From positions 1,240,001 to 1,304,000 of the forward strand of contig NC_018010.1 of the NCBI RefSeq assembly GCF_000265405.1: 64,000 nt of DNA, read 5' to 3'. Positions 46,407 to 53,298 of the stretch are shown here, piece by piece. Under the pieces are notes generated by a model. It was given only the letters and a program-made list of their open reading frames with translations, did no database searches and was not told the DNA's origin. Position numbers and translations under genes: made by a program. The number at the start of each line of letters is the position of its first letter. The first letter of the stretch is position 1. Source of the DNA: Belliella baltica DSM 15883 (GTDB lineage Bacteria > Bacteroidota > Bacteroidia > Cytophagales > Cyclobacteriaceae).

Positions 46407-47081
46407 ATGGCTTGGTTTGAATTTTTATCTAAAAAGAAAGTTTCTAAACTTGATTTTGTGCTGGAATACGAGGCCTTGTTTGAAAAAAACATCCCCAAAT
46501 TACGGCCGATATCCCAGCTGAGATTTGCAGTGTTGGATACCGAAACGACAGGCTTGGATACCAGGAAGGACTATGTGGTTTCATTTGGCGCAATAGCAGT
46601 CAAAGATTACCGCATGCTAGTCAATCAAAGTATTGAGGCCTACTTAGATGCGCCCATGCAAAGAGAAGCCTCTTTGAAAGTTCACGAAATACTCTATCCT
46701 GTAGGTGTAACTCCACTCAAAGATTTTGCGGAAGAGCTATTAAAGTTTGTAGGGAATGACATTATTGTCGGTCATCATATTGGTTTTGATCTTGGGATGT
46801 TGGAGAAAATTTTGTCCAATTTTGGATTAAAGCAGATGCTCAACCCTGTAATTGATACACATGATTTAGCAATTCGATTAGAAAATGGGCCACATTACGA
46901 TCCAAGAATGGGCAAAAGAGGAGAATACTCACTAGATGCCCTTTGTGAGCGCTATGGAATAGCTTTAGACGATAGGCATACTGCCGCCGGAGATGCTTTC
47001 TTGACTGCACAGTTATTAATGAAACTCCTCAAGCTTGCCGAAAAAAAGGGGATTAAAGATTTTGGAGGATTGATAAAGTGA
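46407..47081 (+). CDS. DEDDh 3'-5' exonuclease (DnaQ-like)
   Basis: The protein has 224 residues. Exo I is FAVLDTETTGLDTR, Exo II is IIVGHHIGFDLGML, Exo III is DRHTAAGDAFLTAQLL, giving all Asp, Glu and His metal ligands. It resembles the DNA polymerase III epsilon-like exonucleases that recur beside DUF294 genes in acetate loci. It starts one base after the DUF294 stop, so they are cotranslated. It may degrade a nucleic acid or a nucleotide signal; the target is unknown. Confidence 0.9.
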   Translation: MAWFEFLSKKKVSKLDFVLEYEALFEKNIPKLRPISQLRFAVLDTETTGLDTRKDYVVSFGAIAVKDYRMLVNQSIEAYLDAPMQREASLKVHEILYPVGVTPLKDFAEELLKFVGNDIIVGHHIGFDLGMLEKILSNFGLKQMLNPVIDTHDLAIRLENGPHYDPRMGKRGEYSLDALCERYGIALDDRHTAAGDAFLTAQLLMKLLKLAEKKGIKDFGGLIK

Positions 47082-47219
47082 TCACCTATTTTAAGGGGGA
47101 AAAGCAACCGTTTATGTAAAAAATAAAATATTTATATTTTTTTGATAAGCAATCTTGAATAAGAAACAGAATGTATCTTCTTAGTTTAAATCAATTTTTT
47201 AATTACAAACTTTACTAAA

Positions 47220-47234
47220 TTTTATAAATAAAAT
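47220..47234 (+). promoter_or_regulatory. TTTTATAAATAAAAT element upstream of the first paralogue
   Basis: This 15-base string also occurs at 48505-48519 upstream of the second paralogous lipoprotein gene, and its 14-base core occurs inverted at 48484-48497. It may be a shared operator. Confidence 0.4.
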
Positions 47235-47285
47235 TTTAATAATAATTTCTTTTAAATTCTATAAAACGCATTTCATACACAAAAA

Positions 47286-47317
47286 ATTGCTTTTTAAATT
47301 TTATTCTTTTTTCTTTG
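47286..47317 (+). promoter_or_regulatory. Promoter candidate of the first lipoprotein paralogue
   Basis: ATTG at 47286-47289, a 20-nt spacer and TTTCTTTG at 47310-47317 resemble the Bacteroidota consensus with one -7 mismatch, 31 bp before the ATG. Confidence 0.4.
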
Positions 47318-47348
47318 AGTCATTATTAACAAACAAAACCAAAATAAA

Positions 47349-48308
47349 ATGAAAAGATCTACTATGTTAGTAGGTAGATATTCAGTAGTTGCTGTGATAT
47401 CTGCTATGTTGCTTTTTTCTTGTAATCAGCTTGAGGATATTCATCCCGATGCGATGCAAGACAATCAAATCGAAGCCGCCACTGATGGCTTCAAACTCAC
47501 CCCACTAGGCGGTATGCATGCCAATCTAAGAGTTTATGAAGATGTCGATTGTAATGATTATTGCATTACAGAAGATGCAAGTTCATGGGTAGTCAAAAAC
47601 ACCATATATGAATTCAATAATCAATTCTGGATTGACATGAATGTGTATAACACTCCGGAAGAGATTGTCTATAATTTTGAAATCAAAGCTGGAAATAACA
47701 GCAATCCAACAATTGCTTTTATCAATGGACAGGAAGTCAATGCTGCTACTTTTGAGATCAGAAAATCTTTAGAAGAAGGATGGGAGAAATGTAATACCAT
47801 TGAAGAGGAATTTGTGATCATTAGATCTGGAGGTGGACAAGGTCAAGGAAATAATGATAATGCAAATACCATTACCATCAACTCTTCCTATGACTTATTT
47901 GAAGTTTGTGAGGTGGTTTCCTGTGAAGAATTCATGGTAGAAGCCATAGAGGGAATGGAGAACGCGTATAGATTCACTTACATTTCTAACGAAGCTTTGG
48001 AAGATGTAACCATCCAAATGACTTTACCTCAAATTGCAGATTGGAAAGCATTGGACGGTAAGTCATATGAGGAATTTGGTAACGGTGCCAATGGAGGAAT
48101 CAGATGGACAGGTGACTTGGCTGCTTGTGGTGATGGTATCACGTTTGAATTGCAGTTTAAGCCAGCATGTGAAGTTTCTAATTCTAATAGCAAAGGAAAT
48201 AAAAATACTACACCAAGCAGTGTTAGCCTGATGACCAACTTCGTGGTTCAAGGTGGTGAGTTTGGTGGGAATAAGTTGAAAAACAACATCACTGCGGCTT
48301 GTCATTGA
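47349..48308 (+). CDS. Hypothetical lipoprotein, tandem paralogue A
   Basis: The protein has 319 residues. The signal peptide ends MLLFSC (Cys25). The first half holds a Cys-x3-Cys pair (DCNDYCITEDASSWVVKN) and EFNNQFWIDMNVYNTPEEIV, then TIAFINGQEVNAATFEIRKS and WEKCNTIEEEFVIIR. This half is shared with the gene at 48555. The second half adds another beta-rich domain with two more Cys (VCEVVSCEEF, AACGDGITFEL) and a Gly/Asn-rich linker. No known family is recognised; it is probably a surface or periplasmic lipoprotein. Confidence 0.72.
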   Translation: MKRSTMLVGRYSVVAVISAMLLFSCNQLEDIHPDAMQDNQIEAATDGFKLTPLGGMHANLRVYEDVDCNDYCITEDASSWVVKNTIYEFNNQFWIDMNVYNTPEEIVYNFEIKAGNNSNPTIAFINGQEVNAATFEIRKSLEEGWEKCNTIEEEFVIIRSGGGQGQGNNDNANTITINSSYDLFEVCEVVSCEEFMVEAIEGMENAYRFTYISNEALEDVTIQMTLPQIADWKALDGKSYEEFGNGANGGIRWTGDLAACGDGITFELQFKPACEVSNSNSKGNKNTTPSSVSLMTNFVVQGGEFGGNKLKNNITAACH

Positions 48309-48331
48309 ATTGAATAGCGCTTAAGCAAATC

Positions 48332-48400
48332 AAACCTGCCAGGTTTTAATCGGTATTTTTAAATTTTAAGAATACTTTTAAAAACCTGGCAGGTTTTTTT
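48332..48400 (+). terminator. Terminator with paired CCTGCCAGG repeats
   Basis: AAACCTGCCAGGTTTT (48332-48347) and its inverse AAAACCTGGCAGGTTT (48381-48396) enclose a smaller GTATT/AATAC pair, followed by a T tract. It terminates the first paralogue. Confidence 0.75.
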
Positions 48401-48426
48401 AGGAATCTATCAAACAAAAAGTTAAA

Positions 48427-48464
48427 CCCCTAGCAGACGCAGTGTGGTTTGCTAGGGATTTTTT
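48427..48464 (+). terminator. Second terminator before paralogue B
   Basis: CCCTAGCA and TGCTAGGG form an 8-bp stem with a 14-nt loop, followed by ATTTTTT. Two terminators isolate paralogue B from paralogue A. Confidence 0.75.
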
Positions 48465-48483
48465 GGCATGAAAGAAATTTGAT

Positions 48484-48518
48484 TTTTATTTATAAAAATT
48501 TGACTTTTATAAATAAAA
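48484..48518. promoter_or_regulatory. 14-bp inverted repeat upstream of paralogue B
   Basis: TTTTATTTATAAAA, 7-nt spacer, TTTTATAAATAAAA: perfect arms 36 bp before the paralogue B ATG. The right arm extends to the 15-base element also found at 47220. It is an operator candidate; AT-only composition makes it weak as a terminator. Confidence 0.45.
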
Positions 48519-48554
48519 TATTTTATTTCAAATTTCTTTAATCTTTACCTACGT

Positions 48555-49076
48555 ATGAAAAATGCTTGTCTTTTTATTTTGAATGCATTATTTCTTTTGT
48601 TTTTATTTTCTTGTTCGAAGTCAGAAGAACTAGAAATAGATCAGGGTGATGAAATTATTTCTGAATCAGAAAGAATCATGATGGAGGCATTTACACATGC
48701 AGAGTTTTTTGGTAATATGAAAAAATATCAAACAGAGGATTGCGAATCTTCCTGCGTGAATGACACACCTTCTTCTTGGGTATTACAAGAAAGTACCCAT
48801 GCTTTTAATGCTCAATTTTGGATTGATCTTAAAATATATAATACCCCCACAGAAATAGTCTATGCTTTTCAAATCATGTCGAGAAATAACAGTAGACCTG
48901 TCATAGCAAGTCTTAATGGTCAAGCCATCAATATGCCTGCTTATGAAATGAAGGTCTCGAAAGAATCTTCTTGGAACCCCTGTGAGATTATTGAAGAAAG
49001 ATTTACGATAAGTCGAGGTGCTGGTCAAGCTTTGTTAATCAATACATCCTATAAGCTTTTTGGGACTTGTGACTGA
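48555..49076 (+). CDS. Hypothetical lipoprotein, tandem paralogue B
   Basis: The protein has 173 residues. The signal peptide ends LFSC (Cys20). The body matches the first half of the upstream protein: EDCESSCVNDTPSSWV, AFNAQFWIDLKIYNTPTEIV, VIASLNGQAINMPAYEMKVS and WNPCEIIEERFTISR, ending in ITINSSYDLF-like LLINTSYKLFGTCD. It lacks the second half of paralogue A. The shared Cys, Trp and Tyr positions suggest a conserved disulphide fold. No known family is recognised. Confidence 0.72.
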   Translation: MKNACLFILNALFLLFLFSCSKSEELEIDQGDEIISESERIMMEAFTHAEFFGNMKKYQTEDCESSCVNDTPSSWVLQESTHAFNAQFWIDLKIYNTPTEIVYAFQIMSRNNSRPVIASLNGQAINMPAYEMKVSKESSWNPCEIIEERFTISRGAGQALLINTSYKLFGTCD

Positions 49077-49382
49077 TTATCATCTAAACCTTTTTATCTC
49101 CTGGATATTTAAATTTTCCCAAATTTGGATAAAAACTTAAAATGAACATGGGTTACAAATCTAAACTTTGGAAAAATTACCGCTAGCAAAAAAGCATAGA
49201 ATCAACATTTTGATCTTCAACTAATACTCTGTAAAGTGATTCTAAAAGTGTACATTCTTAAAAAAACAACAGCAAGTCAAACTGACTTGCTGTTGTTTTA
49301 TAAACATCAAACTTGCCCAATAGATATGGCTGTTTGATTTTCTAATTTTAGGTTTACCAAAACTTGCAACTTTTCAACCTTT
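49077..49382. other. Intergenic region between paralogue B and glyS
   Basis: 306 bp between convergent genes; apart from the terminator listed below no gene, promoter or repeat was recognised. Confidence 0.5.
49263..49300. terminator. Bidirectional terminator downstream of glyS
   Basis: AACAACAGCAAGTCA and TGACTTGCTGTTGTT form a perfect 15-bp stem with a 3-nt loop and flanking A/T tracts. It lies about 80 bp past the glyS stop on the minus strand and also faces paralogue B. Confidence 0.88.
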
Positions 49383-50849
49383 TCAAACCTTCTCAAAAAT
49401 CCTCCTAAAGCTACAAGCCTCAGCTAGCCTTCCATGAAGTTCGGAGATATGAACTCTTTCCTGTTCTGTGGTATCTCGATGACGGATGGTGACAGTGTTA
49501 TCCTCTAAAGTTTGATGATCTACCGCAATACAATATGGTGTTCCAATCAAATCCTGACGAGCATAGCGCTTACCTATAGATGCAGCATCTTCATAAATAA
49601 TGTTGAAATCATACTTCAAGGCATCGAAGATCTCTTTACCTTTTTCAGGAAGGCCATCTTTTTTAGTCAATGGAAGAATTGCTGCTTTTACTGGAGCGAT
49701 AGCCGGGTGGAACTTGAGATAAGTTCTTTGCTTTCCATCTACTTCTTCATCCACATATGCATTGCACAAGGTCATTAAAAATAGTCTGTCTGCACCAATT
49801 GATGTTTCCACAACAAATGGAATGTAATTTTGATTGATTTCAGGATCAAAATACTGTTGCTTCTTCTTTGAGAACTCCTGATGACTCTTCAGGTCAAAGT
49901 CTGTCCTTGAGTGAATTCCTTCTACTTCTTTGAAACCAAATGGGAATTGGTATTCAATATCCATGGCAGCATTTGCATAGTGCGCCAATTTCTCGTGGTC
50001 GTGTCTTCTAAGTTTTTCTTTTGGAATTCCTAATGCCAAATGCCACTTCATTCGTGTTTCTGCCCATTGCTTATACCATTCTAACTCAGAGCCTGGTCTA
50101 ACGAAAAATTGCATCTCCATTTGTTCAAATTCACGCATTCTAAAGATGAATTGACGGGCTACGATTTCATTTCTGAAGGCTTTTCCTATCTGCGCAATTC
50201 CAAAAGGAACCTTCATTCTTGCTGTTTTCTGCACATTGAGAAAGTTTACAAAAATTCCTTGCGCCGTCTCTGGTCTGAGGTAGATTGTGGAGGAATCTTC
50301 CGCCACAGAACCTACTTGGGTGGAGAACATCAAGTTAAACTGTCGGACATCAGTCCAGTTGGATGTTCCAGAAATAGGGCATTTAATGCCTTCATTGATG
50401 ATCAAATCTCTGACTCCAGCTAAGTCTTCTGCTTCCAAGAGTCTACCCATGGCGTTGAGTAATTCTTGTGCCCTTTCTTTATCTCCGGCATTTTCATAAG
50501 CTGCAGCTTTATCTTCTATCAAAACATCTGCACGGTACCTTTTTTTGGAGTCTTTGTTGTCGATCATTGGATCGTTGAAGCTATCCACATGACCGGAAGC
50601 TTTCCATGTCGTTGGATGCATAAAAATCGATGCATCGATTCCAACAATATTGTCATTGAGACGGGTCATGGTTTCCCACCACAATCTTTTCAAATTGTTT
50701 TTTAACTCTACACCATAAGCGCCATAGTCATAGACAGCCTGTAATCCATCATAGATTTCTGACGAAGGGTACACAAAACCATACTCTTTGGCATGTGCAA
50801 TTATATCTTTCAGTTGCGCATTTTCCGCAGTTTGTTCATTTTTTGCCAT
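49383..50849 (-). CDS. glyS: Glycine-tRNA ligase (single-chain type)
   Basis: The protein has 488 residues. It is a class II synthetase of the eukaryote-like alpha2 type (GlyQS): N-terminal KEYGFVYPSSEIYDGLQAVY, motif 2 region YLRPETAQGIFVNFLNV with FGIAQIGKAFRNEI, and motif 3-like VVETSIGADRLFLMTLCNAY, then an anticodon-binding domain (PIKAAILPL-like VKAAILPLTKKDG). It charges tRNA-Gly. The gene stands alone on the minus strand with its own terminator. Confidence 0.95.
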   Translation of the reverse strand: MAKNEQTAENAQLKDIIAHAKEYGFVYPSSEIYDGLQAVYDYGAYGVELKNNLKRLWWETMTRLNDNIVGIDASIFMHPTTWKASGHVDSFNDPMIDNKDSKKRYRADVLIEDKAAAYENAGDKERAQELLNAMGRLLEAEDLAGVRDLIINEGIKCPISGTSNWTDVRQFNLMFSTQVGSVAEDSSTIYLRPETAQGIFVNFLNVQKTARMKVPFGIAQIGKAFRNEIVARQFIFRMREFEQMEMQFFVRPGSELEWYKQWAETRMKWHLALGIPKEKLRRHDHEKLAHYANAAMDIEYQFPFGFKEVEGIHSRTDFDLKSHQEFSKKKQQYFDPEINQNYIPFVVETSIGADRLFLMTLCNAYVDEEVDGKQRTYLKFHPAIAPVKAAILPLTKKDGLPEKGKEIFDALKYDFNIIYEDAASIGKRYARQDLIGTPYCIAVDHQTLEDNTVTIRHRDTTEQERVHISELHGRLAEACSFRRIFEKV

Positions 50850-51065
50850 AGCCGCAAAATTAAAGAAACTTATTGAGAAAGGAGTTGAAAAATTGAAGCA
50901 ATTGTAGTGTTAGATGTGCCATTTGCAAAGAACAATGTATGAAGTATGCTTCATCAAGTCCTGCTTGATTGATCAGGTTTGATTTTTTACAATTCTGAAT
51001 TAGTTCGATACTGAAGGGATGTGGAGATCCTGCAGTTATTGCCTTCCAAGAGTTTCATCCGTAGT

Positions 51066-51083
51066 TCCGCCATGGAGGACAAG
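51066..51083. repeat. Dispersed TCCGCC-N4-AGGACAAG repeat, copy 2
   Basis: TCCGCCATGGAGGACAAG matches the 44221 copy at the outer arms (TCCGCC and GGACAAG). Confidence 0.5.
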
Positions 51084-51223
51084 ATTTTGAGATGTTTGAC
51101 CATTTCATCGTCTTCTGAATATCAAAATAAAAAACGAATTGTTGAGAATTTTAAAATCCTGAAACACTAATTCAAACTTTTAGCTTATCAAATTTATAAC
51201 CTTCCAACTTTCCAATCCTTCAA

Positions 51224-51243
51224 TCCGCCTCAACGGACAAATT
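51224..51243. repeat. Dispersed TCCGCC-N4-CGGACAAATT repeat, copy 3
   Basis: TCCGCCTCAACGGACAAATT matches the 44221 copy at 15 of 20 positions. Confidence 0.55.
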
Positions 51244-51323
51244 CCTCCAATCCTTTCTCCCCCAAAGAATCTTTCTTTTTTAGTAGAGACTTTCAGTTGA
51301 ATAAAAATTTATTTTACATCAGA

Positions 51324-51356
51324 GTTGATTGACATTCAGAATTGTTTGTATCTTTG
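51324..51356 (+). promoter_or_regulatory. Bacteroidota-type promoter of guaB
   Basis: GTTG at 51324-51327, 21 nt, then TATCTTTG at 51349-51356, a perfect TAnnTTTG. It lies 33 bp before the guaB ATG, giving a leader of about 25-30 nt. Confidence 0.7.
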
Positions 51357-51389
51357 ACGGGCAAATAGGGTTACCTAACCAAATTTGCT

Positions 51390-52868
51390 ATGAACAGAAA
51401 TTCCGATAAATTCCTTTTTGAGGCACTCACTTATGATGACGTGCTTCTTGTCCCAGGATACTCCGAGGTCCTCCCGCGCGACACCAATACTTCCACTCAA
51501 CTTACAAAGAACATCAGGCTGAATATTCCTTTGGTTTCTGCTGCGATGGATACTGTCACAGAAGCAGAATTGGCTATTGCCATTGCGCTTGAAGGAGGCT
51601 TAGGTTTCATTCACAAAAATATGTCCATTGAGAAGCAAGCTGCCCAAGTAAGGAAAGTAAAGCGATCTCAATCTGGGATGATTTTAGATCCAATTACCCT
51701 TCATATTGATTCCAAAGTTCGTGATGCTGAAAAAATCATGACTGAATTTCACATTGGTGGAATTCCTGTCGTAGATGAAAACAGAACCTTGATGGGAATC
51801 ATCACCAACAGAGATTTGAGATTTATAAAAGACCCAAATCGAGACATCAAAGAAATTATGACCAAAGATAAATTGATTACAGCAAAGGCTGGAATTACTT
51901 TGGAGGAAGCAGAAGAGATTTTACAAGAATTCAAAATCGAGAAACTTCCCATCATTGATGATGAAAATAAGTTGACTGGATTGATTACTTATAAGGATAT
52001 CTTGAAAAGAAGGGATAAGCCACATGCTTGTAAAGATCAATATGGTCGATTGAGAGTTGGTGCTGCAGTAGGTGTGACAGCTGATATTGTAGAACGTGTT
52101 GAAGCTTTGAAAAATGCAGGTGTAGATGTAGTTTCTATAGATACTGCACACGGACATTCCAAAGGTGTGATTGATACTTGCAGAAGAATAAAAGATGCAT
52201 TTCCTGATTTGGATGTAATTGTCGGGAATATTGCAACTCCTGAAGCGGCAATAGCTCTAGCAGATGCAGGTGCTGACGCTGTAAAAGTTGGTGTTGGACC
52301 AGGCAGTATTTGTACGACTCGAGTTATTGCAGGTGTTGGTGTTCCACAACTTTCTGCGGTTTTTGAATGTGCAGAAGCTTTGAAAGGAAGAAATGTCCCG
52401 GTGATTGCAGATGGTGGAATCAGATATTCTGGTGATTTGGTGAAAGCGATAGCAGCGGGTGGAAGCTCGATTATGATTGGTTCACTATTAGCCGGAACAG
52501 AAGAAGCACCTGGAGAAATGATCATTTTTGAGGGTAGAAAGTTCAAATCTTATAGAGGTATGGGTTCTTTAGAAGCGATGGAGTCTGGCTCTAAAGACAG
52601 GTATTTTCAAGATGCAGAAGACAATATTAAGAAATTGGTTCCTGAAGGAATAGTAGGTCGAGTAGCCTACAAAGGCTTGGTTCAGGAAGTACTGTATCAA
52701 TTAGTCGGTGGACTACAAGCAGGCATGGGGTATTGTGGAACAAAATCCATTGAAGACCTTCAGAAAAATGGAAAATTTGTAAAAATAACTGCCGCAGGAG
52801 TGAAGGAATCTCATCCACACGATATCAGTATTACGAGAGAAGCTCCAAATTACTCTGCAAAGATGTAA
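51390..52868 (+). CDS. guaB: IMP dehydrogenase
   Basis: The protein has 492 residues. It has [18 protein letters not shown], a CBS pair inserted at about residues 95-205, [20 protein letters not shown], the catalytic loop [16 protein letters not shown] (nucleophile Cys) and [20 protein letters not shown]. It oxidises IMP to XMP with NAD+, the rate-limiting step of GMP synthesis. It is a single gene with its own promoter and a downstream terminator. Confidence 0.97.
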   Translation: MNRNSDKFLFEALTYDDVLLVPGYSEVLPRDTNTSTQLTKNIRLNIPLVSAAMDTVTEAELAIAIALEGGLGFIHKNMSIEKQAAQVRKVKRSQSGMILDPITLHIDSKVRDAEKIMTEFHIGGIPVVDENRTLMGIITNRDLRFIKDPNRDIKEIMTKDKLITAKAGITLEEAEEILQEFKIEKLPIIDDENKLTGLITYKDILKRRDKPHACKDQYGRLRVGAAVGVTADIVERVEALKNAGVDVVSIDTAHGHSKGVIDTCRRIKDAFPDLDVIVGNIATPEAAIALADAGADAVKVGVGPGSICTTRVIAGVGVPQLSAVFECAEALKGRNVPVIADGGIRYSGDLVKAIAAGGSSIMIGSLLAGTEEAPGEMIIFEGRKFKSYRGMGSLEAMESGSKDRYFQDAEDNIKKLVPEGIVGRVAYKGLVQEVLYQLVGGLQAGMGYCGTKSIEDLQKNGKFVKITAAGVKESHPHDISITREAPNYSAKM

Positions 52869-52876
52869 TTGATTGC

Positions 52877-52905
52877 GGTCAACAGTTTGACAGTCGACGG
52901 TCAAC
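52877..52905 (-). repeat. Dispersed GTTGACCGTCGACTGTC repeat
   Basis: GGTCAACAGTTTGACAGTCG with ACGGTCAAC just after the guaB stop; the inverse aligns with 6615-6642 and shares GACCGTCGACT with 53212-53238. Confidence 0.55.
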
Positions 52906-52975
52906 TTCTGATCTATGTTAACATATAAATTTCTTTCATTTGAAAGTATTGGAAAAACAGAAATATGTATAATTG

Positions 52976-53008
52976 AAAAACCGATGGATTAGATTCATCG
53001 GTTTTTTT
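52976..53008 (+). terminator. Rho-independent terminator after guaB
   Basis: AAAAACCGATG and CATCGGTTTTT (11 bp, 9-nt loop) plus further T residues. Confidence 0.9.
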
Positions 53009-53105
53009 GGGTCTAAAATTTTAAATACTTTTCTAGGTATCACATTTCAGTATGAGAACGGAGTGTCATATTTTTCATTCAATATATTTCAAAAATAAAA
53101 AATAC

Positions 53106-53149
53106 AAAAAAAGGTCTCCAAGATGTGAAAAATCTTGGAGACCTTTTTT
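53106..53149. terminator. Strong bidirectional terminator between guaB and the M16 gene
   Basis: AAAAAAGGTCTCCAAGAT and ATCTTGGAGACCTTTTTT form a perfect 18-bp stem with a 7-nt loop; the A tract before it makes it work for the minus-strand M16 gene too. Confidence 0.88.
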
Positions 53150-53211
53150 ATCAACCCGAATACCTACTATTAGCCACTTAAAATGATGATATCATTATAT
53201 TTTCATCATCA

Positions 53212-53238
53212 GTTGTCGGTGGACCGTCGACTTTTGAC
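53212..53238 (+). repeat. Dispersed GACCGTCGACT repeat, third copy
   Basis: GTTGTCGGTGGACCGTCGAC then TTTTGAC shares an 11-base core with 52877-52905 in opposite orientation. Confidence 0.45.
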
Positions 53239-53298
53239 GAGTTTTTTGAATTTATGCAACTAATTTTAAGATATCGTTATCATAAACTTGCAAATCTC

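Larger units (their letters stand above)
50850..51389. other. 540-bp intergenic region with repeats and guaB promoter
   Basis: No gene is seen on either strand in this stretch between divergent glyS and guaB. It contains two copies of the TCCGCC-CGGACAA repeat (51066-51083, 51224-51243), an imperfect CATCAAG-CTTGAT dyad near 50948-50970 and the guaB promoter. A small RNA cannot be excluded but shows no clear signature. Confidence 0.5.
52869..53298. other. Intergenic region with two terminators and two GTTGACC-type repeats
   Basis: 430 bp between convergent guaB and the M16 gene, with no gene. It contains the repeat at 52877-52905, terminators at 52976-53008 and 53106-53149 and another repeat at 53212-53238. 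Confidence 0.55.

Noticed and set aside
50940..50985. Imperfect dyad CATCAAG...CTTGAT as a riboswitch
   Set aside because: It lies far from guaB, has no conserved core of a purine or other riboswitch and no following terminator.
52037..52546. 169-codon open frame on the minus strand
   Set aside because: It lies entirely antisense to guaB, which has strong family motifs; it is a codon-composition shadow.
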